From the NCBI RefSeq assembly GCF_008831285.2, contig NC_045140.1:20458370-20522369 (forward strand): 64,000 bases of DNA. The letters run 5' to 3'. Both the position numbers and the translations under genes were made by a program. How positions within the stretch are numbered: the stretch's first letter is position 1; the number at the start of each line of letters is the position of its first letter. Below the pieces are notes generated by a model. It was not told the DNA's origin, did no database searches, and saw only the letters and a list, made by a program, of their open reading frames with translations. This document shows, piece after piece, positions 48,120-61,700 of this stretch. This DNA comes from Nymphaea colorata (lineage: Eukaryota; Streptophyta; Magnoliopsida; Nymphaeales; Nymphaeaceae).

Positions 48120-49386
48120 CAAATTCCCATACATATCATACATGTTTGTGCGCCCCTATATCATATTATTGTTGGAGTAGTACAGATGGGAATTTGTTTG
48201 TGTGCTACTTATTCCAGGCACATATAGGACATCGGGTCTTTGAAAAAAAATCTTGATTTGGTGGAATTCATATCGAGACCTGATTTGTTAGAAAGTGTGG
48301 TAGGAGGTTAAAACTTGTGAAGAGAACTTCAGACTCTTCAGTAGTTTTGTGAGTTCTTAATAGTTCTGGTTGAAAATGTTAGAAGGGATTTTTCGTGTAA
48401 CTCTAATAAATTAGAGAACTGTGTGAATTTATGACAGATTTAAATTCACCTTTTTTATTAAATACTTCTGTTTTGGCCTATTTGGATACAAATAGGTTCA
48501 GTTCCTTGTTATTTCAATTAGTGAGGATATAGGTCAGCTTACAAATTGTGTTTGCATCACAGTGCAATCATAAAAAATGCATTGATTTGGTTAAAAGCAG
48601 GTTTGGGTCTTAGATGTAAAATCTGGGAACCTACTCAGCTTTTGAATGAGTTGAAATTTTGGACCAATCTACCTGTGCATTTATTTTCTTCAGGTTTGAT
48701 TGGATCAGAATAACCAGTTCTTGTTCTTCCAGGTTCTGTCATACTGATGAGGAAAGGGTCGAGGTCTTTTGTTGAAAGAATTGATACTTTAAAGTTGGAA
48801 GCACAAGTAGTGCTACTGTTTAATCACAAAATGTGTGTTAACTTTTTGTGTACAATCATGTCATGCTGGTGTAGTATCTACTTTGCTATGTAGTATATTT
48901 TTGAGGCCTCATGTATGTGATATGGCTTATTGGTAGCCATGTAAAACATATATTGAACATTAGAAGCTATATACTTGAAGCTTAAAAAGTTTAAGCCTTG
49001 TAAGAACCTATGTGTAATTAAGATGCCACTGGTGCAACATTTTTGTCAGCAAGCCAAATTTGTGAAAAAATGGTTGGTTTTATGTTGAAGATCTGATTTT
49101 TCTCAATAATGTCATCTAGTCCTTATAATATTAAGCAGTATTTATGATGTTTTGCATTTCTTTATGGAAGTCAAGTTCATTTTACAAGTATCCATTTAAT
49201 TTGAATCCAAAGAAGATCAGTAGTGTTGGAATTAAAGGAAAAAGAAATGGTTATGAGCTGGTTTCAGTCAAAGTACATGTTTATCGTCTTCTCTGTATGT
49301 GTGTGTATCTCTGTCTTTTGCTCGCTATATAGTGTCTGAAAGATATGAATTTGTTCTAAGACAGGACTGGAGGATAACATAGAACA

Positions 49387-49941
49387 ATGAGTGAGAGGTT
49401 TACAATCCAGATTAGCTCTAGCTTGGTTGATAGGCTTGCAGAACAAGATGGAAAGGTTAAGAAACCAAAGAAATCCAAGTCAAAGAGCCAGGGTAAGGAG
49501 CATGTACATCGTCCACCCATTGACTCAAAAACATCAACTCCTGCTGGAGGATGGCCACCACTCCCTTCACAGCTACCTTTGCCTTTAGTGCAGCCTCCTG
49601 CTGCTCCTCCTTCAGCCGCTGTCACAAATCCGGAGATACATGCAATTCAGTCCATCCTAAAGGAGAGTGAGCAAGTCATTGAGAGGATGAAAAAGATAGA
49701 GGCCAACATGACTGAAGAAGTTAAACAAAGGGCAAAGGAACTTCATGATAAGGAGTTTAAACTTCCCTACCAGAAGCCTCTACCCTGCGTAGCGGAAAAA
49801 GATGCTTGCTTGCAATGTTACAAGGAACACATGAAGGATCCTCTTAAATGTGCACGGGTCGCTAGAAACTTTGCAGATTGTGCGAGACAGGCTCGGCAGC
49901 AGGTAACGTCTTTACTAATGAAACCTTATTCTGTAGAGTAA
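49387..49941 (+). CDS. CHCH-domain (twin cysteine) protein, probably mitochondrial
   Basis: An open frame from ATG (MSERFTIQISSS) to a stop at 49941. The N-terminus is basic and Lys/Ser-rich (KKPKKSKSKSQGK, residues 24-36). A proline-rich stretch follows (residues about 54-78), then a charged helix (EIHAIQSILKESEQVIERMKKIEANMTEEVKQRAKEL) that may form a coiled coil. The C-terminal part has a cysteine pattern C-x6-C-x2-C-x10-C-x9-C (CVAEKDAC...CYKEHMKDPLKCARVARNFADC). This is the coiled-coil-helix-coiled-coil-helix type imported into the intermembrane space by Mia40/Erv1; a helix followed by CHCH recalls MICOS Mic19/Mic25. A likely donor CAG|GTAACG ends the exon at 49902 (172 codons), so the last 12 residues of the open frame may be intron. 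Candidate acceptors at 50291, 50549 and 50751 each keep phase 0 and reach a stop soon. Confidence 0.7.
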   Translation: MSERFTIQISSSLVDRLAEQDGKVKKPKKSKSKSQGKEHVHRPPIDSKTSTPAGGWPPLPSQLPLPLVQPPAAPPSAAVTNPEIHAIQSILKESEQVIERMKKIEANMTEEVKQRAKELHDKEFKLPYQKPLPCVAEKDACLQCYKEHMKDPLKCARVARNFADCARQARQQVTSLLMKPYSVE

Positions 49942-52142
49942 ATTTTTGGTTCCCTTACCTTGTAAGTGAAGATGCACTAGCCTTTTTTCGATAATTCTTG
50001 TTTGTCTTTACAAAGAACTTATGATGATATCATTGTTCAGGCATAATTTTCGATTACTGGCAAACTTTATGACACATATTTGGCATCGGGTGAGCTGACA
50101 TGCGTTCTGGAGTGGATTCACCTTGAATTGGAGCTTACTGTGTGTCTCTGACACTTCTGAAATTCTCAATCTTGTTCCTCATATTCCATCAATTTTCCAT
50201 GATCATCAATGGTGGATCATGTCAATAATTCTGAGATGGAATTTATTTTTGAAATGCATGTCCAGTACTTCATTTTGCTTTTGAATTTTCAGGGTGGGTC
50301 ATTTTTCCTCCGTTGGCATAGGCATGAATCCCTCAGCCATTACAGCAATGGATTTCAGTCCTACTTGTAATGAATAACTCGTCCATTTGTTCTGAAACGA
50401 GGAACAATGCTACGTGAAGTTAATTTTCAAGAATATGCTTGTGATTGTCGATCCTTTGAAGTAAGAGAATTCTGCCTTCCAATGGGAGTTATGCATAGAA
50501 CTATGGATGCCAGTTGATTTATGGTGTCCATGCCCTTTTCGATTGCAGGTGAGTTGAGAATAAAAAAAAAGAAAGAAAAGAATAGAGAATCTCGCCGTTG
50601 TTCTGAGTCTATTGGACCATTGAGCTCATTTATGTCTTCTTGACACGCGTTGATAGTAATGGTAACACGCAATGAAGTGAAAAGGAAATTGGCTCTTACA
50701 GTCAATTATGGTTTCATGCTACAGATATCCAAACTTTGTCCATTACTGCAGGTCAAACAGTAGATTCTAAAGGCTAGGATGTGCTCAATCACAATGCTGA
50801 GGACTCTGTGATATGGTGATTGAGCGCTTTAGTTTACGTTTTGTGCAGTGCTAATGCCCTTTGAAGAAGCCTTTTAATCTCATGCAAATCGAATTACTTA
50901 ATTTCCGGATGCAAATTGAGAATCTCGAACCAGGACTTCCGTTCTAAATGGTTGCTTGGTTCTTCCCTCGCACGAGGGAGTCGTTGGAATCTGCTGTTCC
51001 TACTCACAGTTTGAATATAAAATTTATTGGGATTAGAACTGCACATCTGCCCATATCGCTCAGCTGATAGCATCACGTAAGCAACAATGAGAACGTTGCC
51101 AGCGATCCCATGATGCGATACTTTATCAGCCTGTTTATTAACAAAATAATGGTTAAAAAAGATTCTTAGTTGTTTTTTTTAGACCAATACGGTTCGATAC
51201 TGACTGACGGATATTGGTGATATGTGTCTGAACTTCGGGATTCGGACACCTTCAGATACAACATTTGCAAGTTTATTGGGCCAGTAGAGTAGTATTTTAT
51301 CTACTACCCAACAAAAAAGGAGCAAGAAAATACTTACCCATCAACATCTCTAGTTCTTATATCATAATTATTTCACATATTTTTTGTTTTGGGTAAAGTA
51401 AATTTTAGAAGCACCGGTTTTGGATAGGCTTCTGCAGGCAGCGTCAGCGAAATTGATTCCAAGATGTTGATTCAAACTGAATCTATGAAACAACAATTCG
51501 ATGTGCCATTCGATTCAGTGGTGCCGCTCAATTCTTTGTCAAATTTTTTACTGATTAGAAAACGATTCCAAGTCCGATTAGTTCCAATCGATTAACTGAA
51601 CTTTCCTGCTACCATAGTTACAATAGTTTACTAGCACTTTTGTGGGCAACTGCCATTGTAGTTGATGTGGGCAATTGCCCATACCAGCTCACAAAATTTA
51701 CTTTATTTATGTGTACAAACTTCACTAAATTTCAGTTTTTTAGGTATGAGTACGTCTTAAAAGTTTATTTTAACTTAGAATACCCTTAACTGAAAATTTT
51801 TGGCTCGGCCACCACTTTGCCGCTCATCTAATGTCATCCAGCGATTGATTGAAGAGAATATTTCACAATGTCTGCATGAAAAACGTGGTATCGGAATGTG
51901 TTTTACCTGTAACATCATGTGAGCTCTCGGTCAACAATTTCATTGTTCACGTTGCCCTTGATTAAGACTTCCTTTTTCCGAAAGAAATATTACGTTGCTG
52001 ACGCGTGGTGTTGTTGAAAAACTACAAGCCCTCATGTTATCTGCTTGTATGTGGCTGTTATAATTCTTTTAATTTGAGCATTTCTTTTCCCTTTCTCCAA
52101 GAATAATGACAAGCGTCTAAAATTAACGACATTCATAAGTAC

Positions 52143-52199
<57 letters not shown>

Positions 52200-54331
52200 C
52201 TTGGAAAAAATTCCACCATTTTCATTTCAGGCACCAAAAGGGCTCTGAATTTTTACAGTAGGCAGCATGAAATGGCTGAACCTGTCTACATATGATGAAT
52301 GTGGTAGAAAGAATAATTCATTGTTGTGTAGACAGGATGAAGAACCTGTCAGCGTCATATTTTATTCTATAGTCTAAGAAGAAATCATCAATACTACCTA
52401 CGTTAATTGAAACTTTTAATGTGCAAATGAAATCGGCTTCCGAGTTATATATTGCGAAATTATACCCAACTTCGTCTAAGACAACCCTCATATGATTTGT
52501 GGATGTGACTCACCATATGGAGCATATGTAATGAGAAATGAATCCAATTAAGTTAAAGACACCAATTAAATTTGACCGTAGTCACAGGTATTCGCATCTT
52601 GCTTAATTTTGATTTTTTAAAAAAAGATAACAAAAAAAAGAAAGAAAAAAACAAAAAATACAAAAACATAAGTTGAGACCATGAATACATGACTTGGCCA
52701 ATTATCACAGATTTTAACAACAATCTCTCGCTAGTTTGCAATTTTAAGAGTTTGCGTTTTTTGTGTTTTAAATGATGAAGTTTTTCTCATATATAATTTG
52801 AAAAAGAAAATAAAAACCAATAATTTTTTAAAAAACTAAAAAATCTTAAAATTAAGGGAAAATATAATGGATGAGAAACTAATAAGATAACATAAAAAAA
52901 TGAATACATAAACAACCAACAAAAAAAGTAAAAGATTCACTTAAGAAATGTGTTTTCAATTTGCAAATTTTTTGAGGCGCACTTGTATTATTCCATGTAA
53001 AGAAGAACCTTTTTAACCTCGGCGATTTGGAGCTTCATGAAAAGATAGTGATGCATTTGACAACAGGGTGAGCATGAAGTTCTGAACTGCTAGCCACCAG
53101 ATTTAAATAACTAAACTCACCGTCACGAAGAATACCAACTTGAAGATGGATATCAATTTCCATTCCCCAAGTTAAACGAACCTTGCAAGAGATGATGCAA
53201 AAGAAATTTAGGGGACATGAGGTCAGCTTGATCAAGAATAGTGCATGCTCCTTTACTTTTAAGAGGACAAGGTGTTGGGTAAAAACTTCCCTCCCTCGAA
53301 ATCGGTTTCATGTCTCTTTTTAAAAGCTTAAATGAAGTATTGGGTGATGAAACTTGTCATTCAAAGGGCAGTTTAATTTCCCTAAATTGATAACTTCTTG
53401 CTCAAATAGATCAGTAGTATAGATCATGTCATAAAAACCACATACACAAAAATAGAAATTAGGAGAATCCATGAATTGGTAAATGGCTCGGGTACAATCG
53501 GATTCTATGGAATTGGACACATAATCAGCAAATCAATACCCGATCATCCCCACAAGCATCCCAATCATCTGGCTGAAGTCTGAACCAGTCGCCAATTTTA
53601 TCGTGTCGGTGACCGGCGTTGGTATGGTGGGTGAGATGGGGCGGGCGTTCCATGTACTGAAAAGTGGAAAACCGCCGATCGTCGCTCCCAAAACCTAATG
53701 GTTTCAACCTTCAATCACAAGCTCTGTGTTCTTTCGCTGTCAAGTTCTTTGTTTTTTGCTCTCAAGTTTCATCCCAAAAAACAATATCCATGGCGATGAT
53801 CTCAGAATTGCACGGCCTCAAAAGTTTCTCAAGACCTTTCTCAGAAGACGCTTGTTTCTATGAGTATGTACGCAAAGCGTGATCACCATCTACAGTGCCC
53901 GATTGCTAATTCCATTCCATCTGTAGCTTATGCGACTTGACTGTAATGAATGAAATTATCATAATTCATGTACAACTTACTAATGAACCATCACGTTTCC
54001 TGTATTTCGACACATTTTCCTGTAGAACTTGGAAGTACTATAGAGGAAAAAGAAATCCCCATCAAGATAATATCCAAGAACTGGAGCAACAAAAGTAGAC
54101 GGGGACCATAAAAACGTAAGAAACTTATAATTTTGAAGTAACATTTCTGGGTATTGAGCCCCATCTTCATTTTATCCCTCTGCTTGTCTACTTTCCCACA
54201 GATTTTTCCAATTACAACAACCATGAACGATCCCAGAAGAGAAAACAAAGAGGATCAGGACAAAAAAGGAACAATAGGAGAAGGAATTTCTACGCCATCG
54301 GTCTGCATGTAAAGCAATTGGCAGAGAGGGT
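49942..54331. other. intergenic, with possible terminal exon of the CHCH gene
   Basis: The first 800 bp include three acceptor-like sites for a short last exon of the CHCH gene. Farther on there is a long (TA)n array at 52146-52196 and AT-rich sequence without recognised genes. Open frames near 53525-53882 on both strands match nothing I know. Confidence 0.5.
52146..52196. repeat. (TA)n microsatellite, about 25 units
   Basis: An uninterrupted TA array in intergenic sequence. Confidence 0.95.
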
Positions 54332-54628
54332 TCAGGACCTGGAGAAGGACCGCAAACGCGAAAAACCGAAGTGTGCCATGACTCCAACTGAGAGTGCTAC
54401 CATGGAGAACATGCCCACAAAAGGCATCATCAAGACCCCGATGAAGAAGGCCATGGATCCCACAAACATCAGCGTCGACGCCGCACCCAGCAGCAGAGAG
54501 GCGAACTCCGCAGCCGTGATCCTTCTTCTGCATCTTGGTGATGGTAGCGATGAACTCATGAATTCGAGCATCAAGGAAGCCATGAGCCTCAACATTTCGT
54601 CGTTCTGCAACTTGGGCTGTGAATTCAT
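54332..54628 (-). CDS. small two-helix membrane protein, uncharacterised
   Basis: The start is the ATG at 54628 (MNSQPKLQNDEM); two further upstream codons are open but begin with TTG. The 98-residue product has a polar N-terminus, then RRRITAAEFASLLLGAASTL leading into a hydrophobic helix (about residues 50-70), a short turn with MMPFVG, and a second hydrophobic helix (about 72-88). The tail is Arg/Ser-rich (FSRLRSFSRS). The LLGAAxTLxFVGSxxFFIGxxLMP pattern recurs in unnamed small plant membrane proteins, so I believe the gene is real. No function can be assigned. The frame has no intron. A longer overlapping frame in another phase (54255-54746) looks like a shadow. Confidence 0.6.
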   Translation of the reverse strand: MNSQPKLQNDEMLRLMASLMLEFMSSSLPSPRCRRRITAAEFASLLLGAASTLMFVGSMAFFIGVLMMPFVGMFSMVALSVGVMAHFGFSRLRSFSRS

Positions 54629-55309
54629 CTCCAAAAAATGATCTGCCGACTATCAGGAAGAGAAGGAAATGGGACTGCGAAGCTATTTTGACAATTCGGC
54701 TTTCCTTCTTCTGTTGGGACGTTGCTTCGGCTTGCGTGTAAGGCATCGATTATTGCGCTCATATACGTGTATAATAAAATAGCAATTAAAACCGAAGTTT
54801 TTCTTTCTCCTTTTGCCTTCAAACAATAAACAAATAACAATATAAAACATTCACCGCTGCCTGTAATCGAGATCGAGAAAGGAAGCAGAAATTGGCGTTA
54901 GATACATTAAAAGACATGACTGCAAGCATGTTATTTTCCTAAGTTTTGTTTCATACGCGTAAGATAATACAAAATTTGTCAATTGCATGAATTTAAAAAA
55001 GGTTCCACTTTTTATTTTATTCTTTTAATTAAACTTTATAACTGTGAACAATTTTTAAATTTTATTTGTATGAGAGGATCTGGAGAAAATAACATTAACA
55101 ACGTCGTAAAAGGAAAAAATAAGCGACATGATAATATAAAATATATAAGTGAGTGGCATATTTCATGTTGGTTAAATTTTTGAAAAAATATTTGCAAAAC
55201 GCCTTTGCATTGATCTACCATACTACGGAGAAGAAAAAACTTCAAAAGTGCTGTCCTGTCATTGTCGGTTATGAAAGTGAATCCTTCGACAAAGAGGTAC
55301 AGACCGGAC

Positions 55310-55475
55310 ACGTACTCGACCCCAAGCGCACCTTCTTTAAATTAAAAAACATATATTTTGATATAAAGTAATATATAAAGATAATTAATTATAATAAAAT
55401 ATTATAATTATATATAAAAATTAATAAGATATGTATTAAAAAAAATTTTATCGGGTTGAACGGGGCTAAGCAGCC
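55310..55475. mobile_element. degenerate relative of the 12.6-kb MITE
   Basis: The AT-rich core here (tattataattatatataaaa) and the following word ttatcggg(t)tgaac.gg match the core and right arm of the element at 12621-12970 in the same order and spacing. The terminal inverted repeats are eroded. Confidence 0.6.
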
Positions 55476-57969
55476 AAGGGTGGGGGTAGGAAATATTTTT
55501 TTTCCACAAAGGTCTATTATATTTTCCAAAAGTTTATAAGTGCAAAATTAACATGTTTAAAAATATGAACATATAAAATTTTGTTTGCCAAATATCATGG
55601 GTAGCGAAATACTCTTAGTTCCCACTAAGAAAAACTTTCTTTTAAAGATAAAAAACAAATGAACTCACTTTCTCTCACAGCTGAAGAGTAGAAAGGCCAC
55701 TAAGCAAAGCCCACAAACATTTGCTCTTGATTGGCAAAGATCGGCTCCTTATTACCTTTTGTAAGGGCTTAAAATGGGTCTCTTGCTTTCAACAGGGGAG
55801 GCATGTCCTAAATTTAGAAGATGATTCCCTTTAGTCATGGTCGTACTCGTATGTGGAAGTACAGAAATGGATTCGTCATGGTGGCACCACTGTAGTTGCA
55901 AAAGTTCTTGGCAATCTCTTGCGGGACGACATGAAGAGTATCAGTATGAACAGGGGAAGTGAATTATATAATTGTGAAATAATCAACCATGGTCCTCGTT
56001 GTCCACCGGGTGTCAGGTGCTGCGTCGTTCTTACATCCGTTGCCGCACCATGAGAGAGAGAGAGAGAGAATAACGTTAGGTGGGGAAATGAAAAAACTAC
56101 TGCAACATAATCAGCAGTAAAATACTCCTTATCAAGTTATATTTTCTACTGGAAGTATTCAGATTCTGGATATCAGGATATACTATTCAAGCTTTTTGCA
56201 GCCAGTTGAGATGACGAAGACGGGAAAAGGAGGTGCCATAATACTGCTCTCGTCAACGATAGAAACAAATTGCAAGTAGCAATGGCTTACGCAAGAATTT
56301 AGACGAGAAAAACAGTCGCCACAAATATTACATCCGTAAGGATGTGGAAGAACAAGCAACTGTGACTCGTTTGCTATCCACACAGAAGAAAAGAGACAAA
56401 TCCGTCACAGATTGCAGACATCTTTTAACGGGACTGGCTCTACGGCGTGAACTCCAGTTCGAAGGAGGAAACCCAGTGATCAGAACCCAAAATGTTCCCT
56501 CTCTCAAGAGCAAATTTCTAAGGAAGACAACGGAAATCATAAACATTAACAGGAAAGACCCTTTCATCGTCAAATGCCCACAAGTGTTTCTGTGGCTTAC
56601 TTGGTAGACCGGCTTAAGATCTAGTTGAATAAGATAACGAGTTTCTTATTCTCTCGGCATATACTGGAAGATATCTGTTTATCTCAACTTAAAAGGAAGA
56701 AAAAGCACGTCCGTAAAAAAAAATCTTAGTCAGAAATTGCAGCTGCGCACGAAACATGAGAGCTCTTGATTCCAATTTCCGTGTTAGAAACTTTTAGTAT
56801 TTTCTTCTCAAACAAGAGAGAGATAAGAAAGAAATTCTGAAAAAATATTTCTGGTATGTGGTTTAAGTAAACGTCCAAATTTAATCGAATAACTAAGATA
56901 GAAAACTGAAAGACAACCTTGTAAAATAGGGTATCAATTGGACACGAAATTTTCCTTTCTCCTTGGTGGGATGATGATGTTATTATGCTATGTTTCATAC
57001 CTTCCCCGCTTTACTTCGTGTTAATTTCTCTTTCACACAAAGAGCCAAAACCCCCTTTCCTTTTTTTCTTTCCCATGATCTAAAGCCAGGTAGCGATATC
57101 TTCATGCACTTCAACTTGCACTTAAGACCCTCTTTCCTTGTGGTACAAGTGCACCAGTCACTTCTTTTGTGTTGAATATTATCCATAGCTTGTATGTAAG
57201 GCATCTTCTTCATGAAGTCCCTAAAGTCATTCTTGTTTTGCGACATTGGACACAGGATCGTCTCAATTGTTCTCTGTAGATTTGGGACATTTTTCTAAAG
57301 CATATATTGCAAGACTTTGAAAGCAATAGTTCTCAGAAAACCCGCGGTTGCTTTTATGATTTTCTTTCTTCTTTCTTTTGATCTAATACCCGTTTTGCAG
57401 CCTAGTTTCTCAGCAGAGCTGACCACACCTAGTTGGTAGTTCTTCATACTGCATTTCTAGCAAATTGGTGTGCTTTATGATTACCGGCTTTATATTAAAG
57501 ATGCAACAAAAGTTTGGTTATATGATCAGATTGCAACAGTCTTGGTAATACATTTTATTTTTGGTTCTCTATTGTTGCACAGGGGTTAGTTAAACCCTAG
57601 AACTGTTCAAGTAGAAACATGGCATCCCCAGTTAACTTGTTGCAGGTCCTATTATGATGGCTGTTCTTTCTACTGTGGTCAAGCGAATTGATGTTAGTGG
57701 AATTGAATTTTAATTTTGATTTTAATTATACCGGAGGATTGAAATTTTAGTATACTTTCCTAGGATTGTAAGTTTTAGTACTTTGTAGAACAAGTTTACA
57801 TGTTACTGGCTGATTTACAAATGCCTACTTTCTGTTATCAGAATGGCTTAAACCCAAAGTGGTGTACAATTTTAAAAAACAAACAAACTAACTTTAAGCT
57901 ACCCATTCTTCAGCTGACATACGTTTTTAAATTCAACACCAAAAACCATTTTTTGGTCATCCAAAGAAA

Positions 57970-58105
57970 AACCAGGTTTTTTGACATCCTAGCCAACCAG
58001 TAAGTTAGTAACCAGGTTTTAAAAACATTAAAAAGCCTGGTTTTCTCGAAACCAGGTTTTCACAAAACCAGTTTTTTCAAGGGATGCATCCAAACGCAGC
58101 CTTAT
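57970..58105. repeat. clustered AACCAGGTTTT inverted words
   Basis: The word accaggtttt occurs at about 57971, 58011 and 58051, and its complement context gcctggtttt at 58035, with the ends gcatccaaacgcagcctt seen in many plant MITEs. It may be one end of a decayed foldback element. No partner end was found. Confidence 0.4.
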
Positions 58106-58781
58106 GTTTCTGAGCGTTTCGTATGAGAAAAGGTTCAGTGTGACAATCAATCACCAAACAGGTCTCTTGTGTTTAAAGTTCGTCTTCTTTTATTGATTTT
58201 GGTGAATATAATATTTTGTAATTCTACGAGGCCATAAATTGGCTGTTCACTCTTGTAGGCCCACTTCAACTAGAGCAAAGGTTTCAACCTAAGACGCAAT
58301 GGCAAGGTACACCTTTATTGAACAATTGTCACCACAAATGTAGCGCCATATTGAGAAATTGAGAAATGTGCCTCGGAAGAATGTGTTGTCTTCAAGATAA
58401 ACATACACAGTGTTCTAAAAATAGTCACAAGTTCAAGCCTATTGCTTCCAATCATGCCAGATGTTACAGATGATGAAAATAGCAACTGTATGGATTGCAT
58501 CTCCAATCCAGATGGAAAATATAAGGGCCGTTTTTTTCAATTTTCATCCTCATATATTCGTGTACAATCAGCGTCCAGCTTATGAAAAACCTATATCTTA
58601 CAAAGAACTTACACTAAAAAAAAGGAGGAAAAGAATTGTGAAAGAAAAGGATACCTCTAAATGAATCATACAATTGGTGCCATGGGAAGCACTGGCTTTT
58701 ACAACATCAAAAAGGAGGAGGAAGGAGAGAAATTAAGGGTTTAACAAATGGAAAGCACAAGAGCGGAGGTCCCTAACTGCT

Positions 58782-61700
58782 TTAGGTTGTCCCGCCAACG
58801 CGCACATGGAATGGTGCACCGCTACAGAATATGGGTTCATCAGGCGAGTCCGTCCTGGCACGTGCTCTGAGGATCTCGTTCGTTTCATCAATTACAGCAG
58901 CACCCAGTAACGTGTACTCACCAGGCACGAGGAAATACAAGGAAAATGAATGAGCTATCTCTTGAAGTGGGGGAACCTCCAAGCAGATTGCGGACAACAC
59001 ACCTTGAAGCATAACAAGGAAACACGAGAGAAAAAAGTTAGCATCAAATAGAGAAAGCACGACACAAGAACAGACCATGACAAGCACATTCCTTGGCTGG
59101 TCAATGGAAGATATCAACAACCTGTTCATCTAAGCAACTCTTTTGGAAGCAGGCAAAGGTAATGAAAAGGTTCCAAATAGTAATACTGTAGCCTATCCAA
59201 AAGAGGAATAGTTTTCCTAGTAGTAGTTGTGTAGCCTATCCCAAAAACAAAACCAAGGAGAATTCCAATCTGTGGATTGACAGTTCCTTTTCATCTACAT
59301 ATCCCTCAAGTCCAATACATAAAAATAACGAAAGAGAATGAATCCAAGAAAACATCAACATAAATGAGAAAGAAAATTGAAAACAATCAAGGTCAAGCTC
59401 AAAGCGAATCTTCGCCAAATTCACTGTGGATATAATTTAGTTTGACCTACCTGATGCCCCACACATTAAAGATAGAAATCACATTCACCAATATCACTCG
59501 TCACATATTCTTGACACAATTTGCATATGATATTTTTTTTTGTGAAAGTATGGTTCTCCCAGAAACATCTTAAAAATTTTAGAAATAGAACAACACACAA
59601 ATTATGGCAAAATAATTTATTTATTTTTAGACATTAAATATAAAAAGTTAGATATAAAAACAAAAGAAACAGAAAAACATAAGTCATATAAAAGAGGTTG
59701 ACTTGAAAAACGCAAGATATTTAACATTTTCAAAATACTATACGTTATCTATTTAACATATTTGAAAATTTCAAGATATTCTGCTGATATAATAGGCCAA
59801 AGAAATTGGTAAATCCCAGACCACTTCATCCAGGACAAAATATATACCCTTTTAATTTTTTTATTGAAATATTTTTCAAAAAATCCTAACGCATTTACAA
59901 AGACTAATTTAACATAAAACATGTTTCAAGTCAGGTTGTTTATGAAAATATTATTTTTTTAACATTAAAATTTTGATCTTATAAGAGCCGTCCATTTTTT
60001 ATTATTATAAAAAAAATATTAAGCTCATGAATAATTAACTTAGTATATGTTTTCCATCAAATCATTCTTAAGATCACATGATTGCACAAAAAACACTTTA
60101 ATGGTCACACCCTTTGTAGTGGTCTGGCATCTACCAATTTCTCAACAGGCTGGATCTAAAATTCTGATACATATATCATAATAGTTGCTAGAGAAATACG
60201 GCAAATACAGTAAAGGCATAATCTTTCAAAATACCATAAATTGTAATATGAATTAATTTCATGACAAACCGTCAAGCCCTAGCCCACTTACTAAATGGGT
60301 GAGCTTGATCCAAGCCAAAGCTCTTTCAAGCAACTTATCTCCACCTTTTACACAAAAGTCCTGAAAAGAAAGCATGATATTTTCTCCTACAGCAAAAATA
60401 CATACCAGCCCAAAGGACCGTTATCTTGTTTCCCTCAAAGCAATTTGCTCCAGCTACATCTCTGCAACTGATGCTGAGTTTCATATTGATGACCTCCTTT
60501 GTGTTATTGCGAACAAGAAGTTCCATAGGAGTCATACGATGCGTCAATATGGAACTTTTGGGACTTGCATTACTTGTAATGATGGTCTCCACAGAATTGC
60601 CAACAGGACTGTGGTCATCAATATCAGCAAAGAAACGTTCTTTGGCAGAAATCCGAAAACCAAATGTCAAAGGGTCAGGTAGCAAGATATCCATAACAGA
60701 AGTCTGCAATGCTGCCTGGATTGCATCTTTAATGTTCATTTCTCCAAAACTATTCCGTCCAGAATGCCATCTCACTTTTATTCTTGAAGTTAGGTTCTTG
60801 ATAGATGCATTTAGCTCAGCTTTCATATGCTTTTCTGTAATTGCTGGACTCCTGTTGCCCTCTCCTTGACGAGGCTGTTTTCCAAAAAATGATCCATCCA
60901 GAACAGGTAGTTTGAAATGTTCAAGTGGTATTAGCACCCGGGCTGAGTAATCCCTGTCTATTCGAGTCCTATGATAATCAAAGTCAGCATTTTCATTGTC
61001 ATTTAACTCCAAGGCTCGCCCATTCATGCTCCCTTTGTGTCCTTCTAGCTGGACACACACACTGACATCAAACACAACATCTGTTGGATTAGACAACTCA
61101 AGCTCAAGAAGACGAAGACCCCAGCTTCCCCTATAGGGATCAATCTTGACCAAGCTGCCAGTTCTACCTCTTGACTCATTACCATCATTGACTTGCTCTT
61201 CCTGAGAAGGTGCAGGAATTGTTTCTGTTACACGAGCAGGAATTTCCATAGACAGTAAACGAGCCTTAACAAGACATAATCCTTGTAAAACACATATATT
61301 TAGTGGAACAACAAGGCGTCTACCAGGAGGAAGGACATGCTCACTGTTTGGACCTACATCTACAGCTTCTCGTGGTCCTGAAATATAGGTAGCAAAAATC
61401 AGAAAATTGAAAGGAGAAACGAGCTCTGAAACAATGATCACAGGAAAATCAAATTGACCTATTAATGCATACTCTAGGAAAAAATTGACAGATTGATGTG
61501 ATGAGTGAATAAAAAATGACAGTCAAAAGAAAGCATAAATGATACCAGAATTTGCTTGCAGCCTAAAAATGGAAATAATTTGGTAACAAAGAACAATCAT
61601 GCATATCTAGTAGCACGCACAAGCAGCTAAAAATGATAGTAAGAAAAAACATTGCATAGATAACCAAGAAAATACCAAATAGCAACAGGTGGACGACGCA

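Larger units (their letters stand above)
42747..49386. other. intergenic region with segmental duplication and SINE
   Basis: No gene is recognised between the DLNLP-motif gene and the CHCH gene. The left part (42863-45520) is a diverged segmental duplication with a SINE in the second copy. A hexamer repeat lies at 45769-45815. At 46232 ATG GCA GCA TCC is followed by a donor-like GAG|GTAGGG (46259), and an acceptor-like GACAG ends at 49364. These could delimit a 5' UTR intron of the CHCH gene, but the evidence is weak. A (TA)n run is at 48096-48119. Confidence 0.5.
54629..58781. other. intergenic region left of TRS120
   Basis: It holds a decayed relative of the window's hAT-type MITE (about 55310-55475), a (GA)n run at 56052-56069, and CAGGTTTT-rich inverted words at 57970-58105. 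A short minus-strand frame at 56328-56567 has a hydrophobic start (MKGSFLLMFMISVVFL) but no other support. No convincing gene is seen. Confidence 0.5.

Noticed and set aside
54255-54746. 163-codon minus-strand frame overlapping the small membrane protein
   Set aside because: It runs in a different phase. The 98-residue frame has the two-helix pattern seen in plant proteins.
56328-56567. 79-codon minus-strand frame with a hydrophobic start
   Set aside because: It could be a secreted peptide but has no recognisable mature motif, promoter or conservation that I can judge.
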